6,661 bases of DNA from an uncultured Alphaproteobacteria bacterium (GTDB lineage Bacteria > Pseudomonadota > Alphaproteobacteria > CAAHEQ01 > UBA3637), in assembly GCA_937888725.1 (NCBI GenBank), contig CALARE010000023.1, positions 1 through 6,661 on the forward strand, given 5' to 3'. The translations under genes and the position numbers were made by a program. Under the pieces are notes generated by a model. It was not told the origin of the DNA, did not search any database, and saw nothing but the letters and a program-made list of their open reading frames with translations. Of the stretch, positions 5,637-6,661 are shown piece by piece; position 1 is the stretch's first letter; every line of letters begins with the position of its first letter.

Positions 5637-6661
5637 TGAAAAAAAAGGCACTGATTACAGGGATTGCTGGACAAGATGGTTCGTATTTAGCAGAGTTATT
5701 GCTTGAAAAAGGTTATGAGGTTCATGCGATGATTCGTAGAAGTTCTTCCCATAATACAAGTCGGATTGAACCAATTATTGATCGGCTAAAATTACACTAT
5801 GGTGATTTAACAGATAGTGTAAATATTATGCGTCTTGTTGGACAAATTGAGCCAGATGAAATTTATAATTTAGGGGCACAAAGTCATGTTAAAATTTCAT
5901 GGGATTGTCCAGAATTTACCGCAGAAACAGATGCATTAGGTGCCCTTCGGCTTTTAGAGGCTATCAGGGTGAATAATTTAGAAAAAAAGACAAAGTTTTA
6001 TCAGGCATCAACTTCTGAACTTTATGGACTTATCCAATCGCCTATTCAGTCAGAAACAACACCTTTTTATCCTCGTTCACCTTATGGTGTGGCAAAGCTG
6101 TATGCTTATTGGATTACAATCAATTATCGTGAAAGTTTTAAAATATTTGCTTCAAATGGAATTTTGTTTAATCATGAAAGTCCTAGACGTGGCGAAAATT
6201 TTGTAACTAGAAAAATCACATTGGCCGCAACGCGGATTAAAGAGGGATTACAAGAATGTTTGTATCTTGGGAATTTGAATGCAAAACGCGATTGGGGGCA
6301 TGCTAAAGATTATGTTGAAGGGATGTGGCGGATTTTGCAAGCTGACAAAGCGGATGATTTTGTGCTTGCGACTGGCGTTACAACATCTATTAGGGATTTT
6401 GTGACGGCTGTTTTTAAAACACTTGATATTGAAATTGAATGGCAAGGTGTTGGTTTAAATGAAAAGGGGATTGATAAAAAAACAGGCAAGACAATTGTTC
6501 AAGTTGATGAACGTTTTTTTAGACCAGCTGAAGTGGATGTCCTCTTGGGAGATAGCCAAAAAGCTTTATTACAACTTGGGTGGCGACCAAGATATGACCT
6601 ACAGGCATTGGTGGAAGAAATGGTTGTGCATGATTTAAAACTTGCTCAGAAAGAAAAGCTT
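5636..6661 (+). CDS. gmd: GDP-mannose 4,6-dehydratase (3' end outside window)
   Basis: The frame stays open from ATG 5636 to the last base: 342 codons with no stop. Known Gmd proteins are roughly 345-375 residues, so only a short tail is missing. This is a short-chain dehydrogenase/reductase of the extended type. The NADP-binding motif G9-x2-G12-x2-G15 lies in LITGIAGQDGSYLAELLLEK. MIRRSSSHNTSRIE (32-45), YNLGAQSHVKISWD (77-90) and the catalytic set Thr126, Glu128 (QASTSELYG) and Tyr150-x3-Lys154 (YGVAK) follow. FNHESPRRGENFVTRKI (178-194), AKRDWGHAKDYVEGMW (216-231) and RPAEVDVLLGD (296-306) are typical Gmd signatures. It converts GDP-D-mannose to GDP-4-keto-6-deoxymannose in the cytosol, precursor of GDP-fucose, GDP-rhamnose or GDP-perosamine; the next gene would decide which. 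A strong Shine-Dalgarno AAAAGGAG (5623-5630) and the TAATG overlap show it is in an operon with the GT4 gene. Confidence 0.96.
   Translation, partial: MKKKALITGIAGQDGSYLAELLLEKGYEVHAMIRRSSSHNTSRIEPIIDRLKLHYGDLTDSVNIMRLVGQIEPDEIYNLGAQSHVKISWDCPEFTAETDALGALRLLEAIRVNNLEKKTKFYQASTSELYGLIQSPIQSETTPFYPRSPYGVAKLYAYWITINYRESFKIFASNGILFNHESPRRGENFVTRKITLAATRIKEGLQECLYLGNLNAKRDWGHAKDYVEGMWRILQADKADDFVLATGVTTSIRDFVTAVFKTLDIEIEWQGVGLNEKGIDKKTGKTIVQVDERFFRPAEVDVLLGDSQKALLQLGWRPRYDLQALVEEMVVHDLKLAQKEKL

Noticed and set aside
6024..6445. Short open frames on both strands inside 5636-6661
   Set aside because: They are shadows of gmd, whose frame is continuous and carries all catalytic motifs.
6656..6661. 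The window ends exactly on a HindIII site (AAGCTT), hinting at a clone boundary
   Set aside because: The left end is not such a site and other AAGCTT sites occur inside, so it is probably coincidence.

Overview
The window looks like chromosomal DNA of an AT-rich Gram-negative bacterium, most likely a host-associated or uncultured alphaproteobacterium. The basis is a tolA-tolB pair whose TolB has the alphaproteobacterial style of C-terminus, a lipobox lipoprotein, and NDP-sugar/glycosyltransferase genes of the kind that build surface polysaccharide. The genus cannot be named from this sequence alone. Coding density is high, no gap exceeds 300 bases, and no tRNA, rRNA, CRISPR array or insertion sequence was seen.

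Left part (1-2634, + strand): the 3' end of tolA, cut by the window edge, overlaps tolB by one base (TAATG). TolA and TolB belong to the Tol-Pal envelope machine, which spans the periplasm and couples inner-membrane energy to outer-membrane constriction and integrity. Where pal would usually follow, there is instead an unrecognised, cysteine-, proline- and glutamine-rich lipoprotein with its own promoter-like sequence and a possible 5'-terminal mRNA hairpin.

Middle (2635-3994): the lipoprotein converges on a lone family-2 glycosyltransferase gene on the - strand. The 174-base gap between them holds two hairpins: a 19-bp perfect inverted repeat and a terminator with a T-run. Both share the same apical core, TTATGTAG-N6-CTAC. 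Upstream of the glycosyltransferase is a full-consensus sigma-70 promoter (TTGACA-N18-TATAAT on the - strand). The divergent gap at 3760-3994 also contains an 18-base direct repeat (17 of 18 identical) with a small palindrome midway between the copies. This looks like an operator arrangement.

Right part (3995-6661, + strand): a tightly coupled operon encodes a small HxGH nucleotidyltransferase, a GT4-type glycosyltransferase (8-base overlap) and GDP-mannose 4,6-dehydratase gmd (1-base TAATG overlap, open at the window end). Gmd makes GDP-4-keto-6-deoxymannose, the precursor of GDP-fucose, GDP-rhamnose or GDP-perosamine. The GT4 enzyme probably adds a sugar to a surface glycan. The nucleotidyltransferase probably activates a further phosphorylated building block whose identity is unknown. 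Together they suggest the start of an O-antigen or capsule-like locus extending beyond the window.
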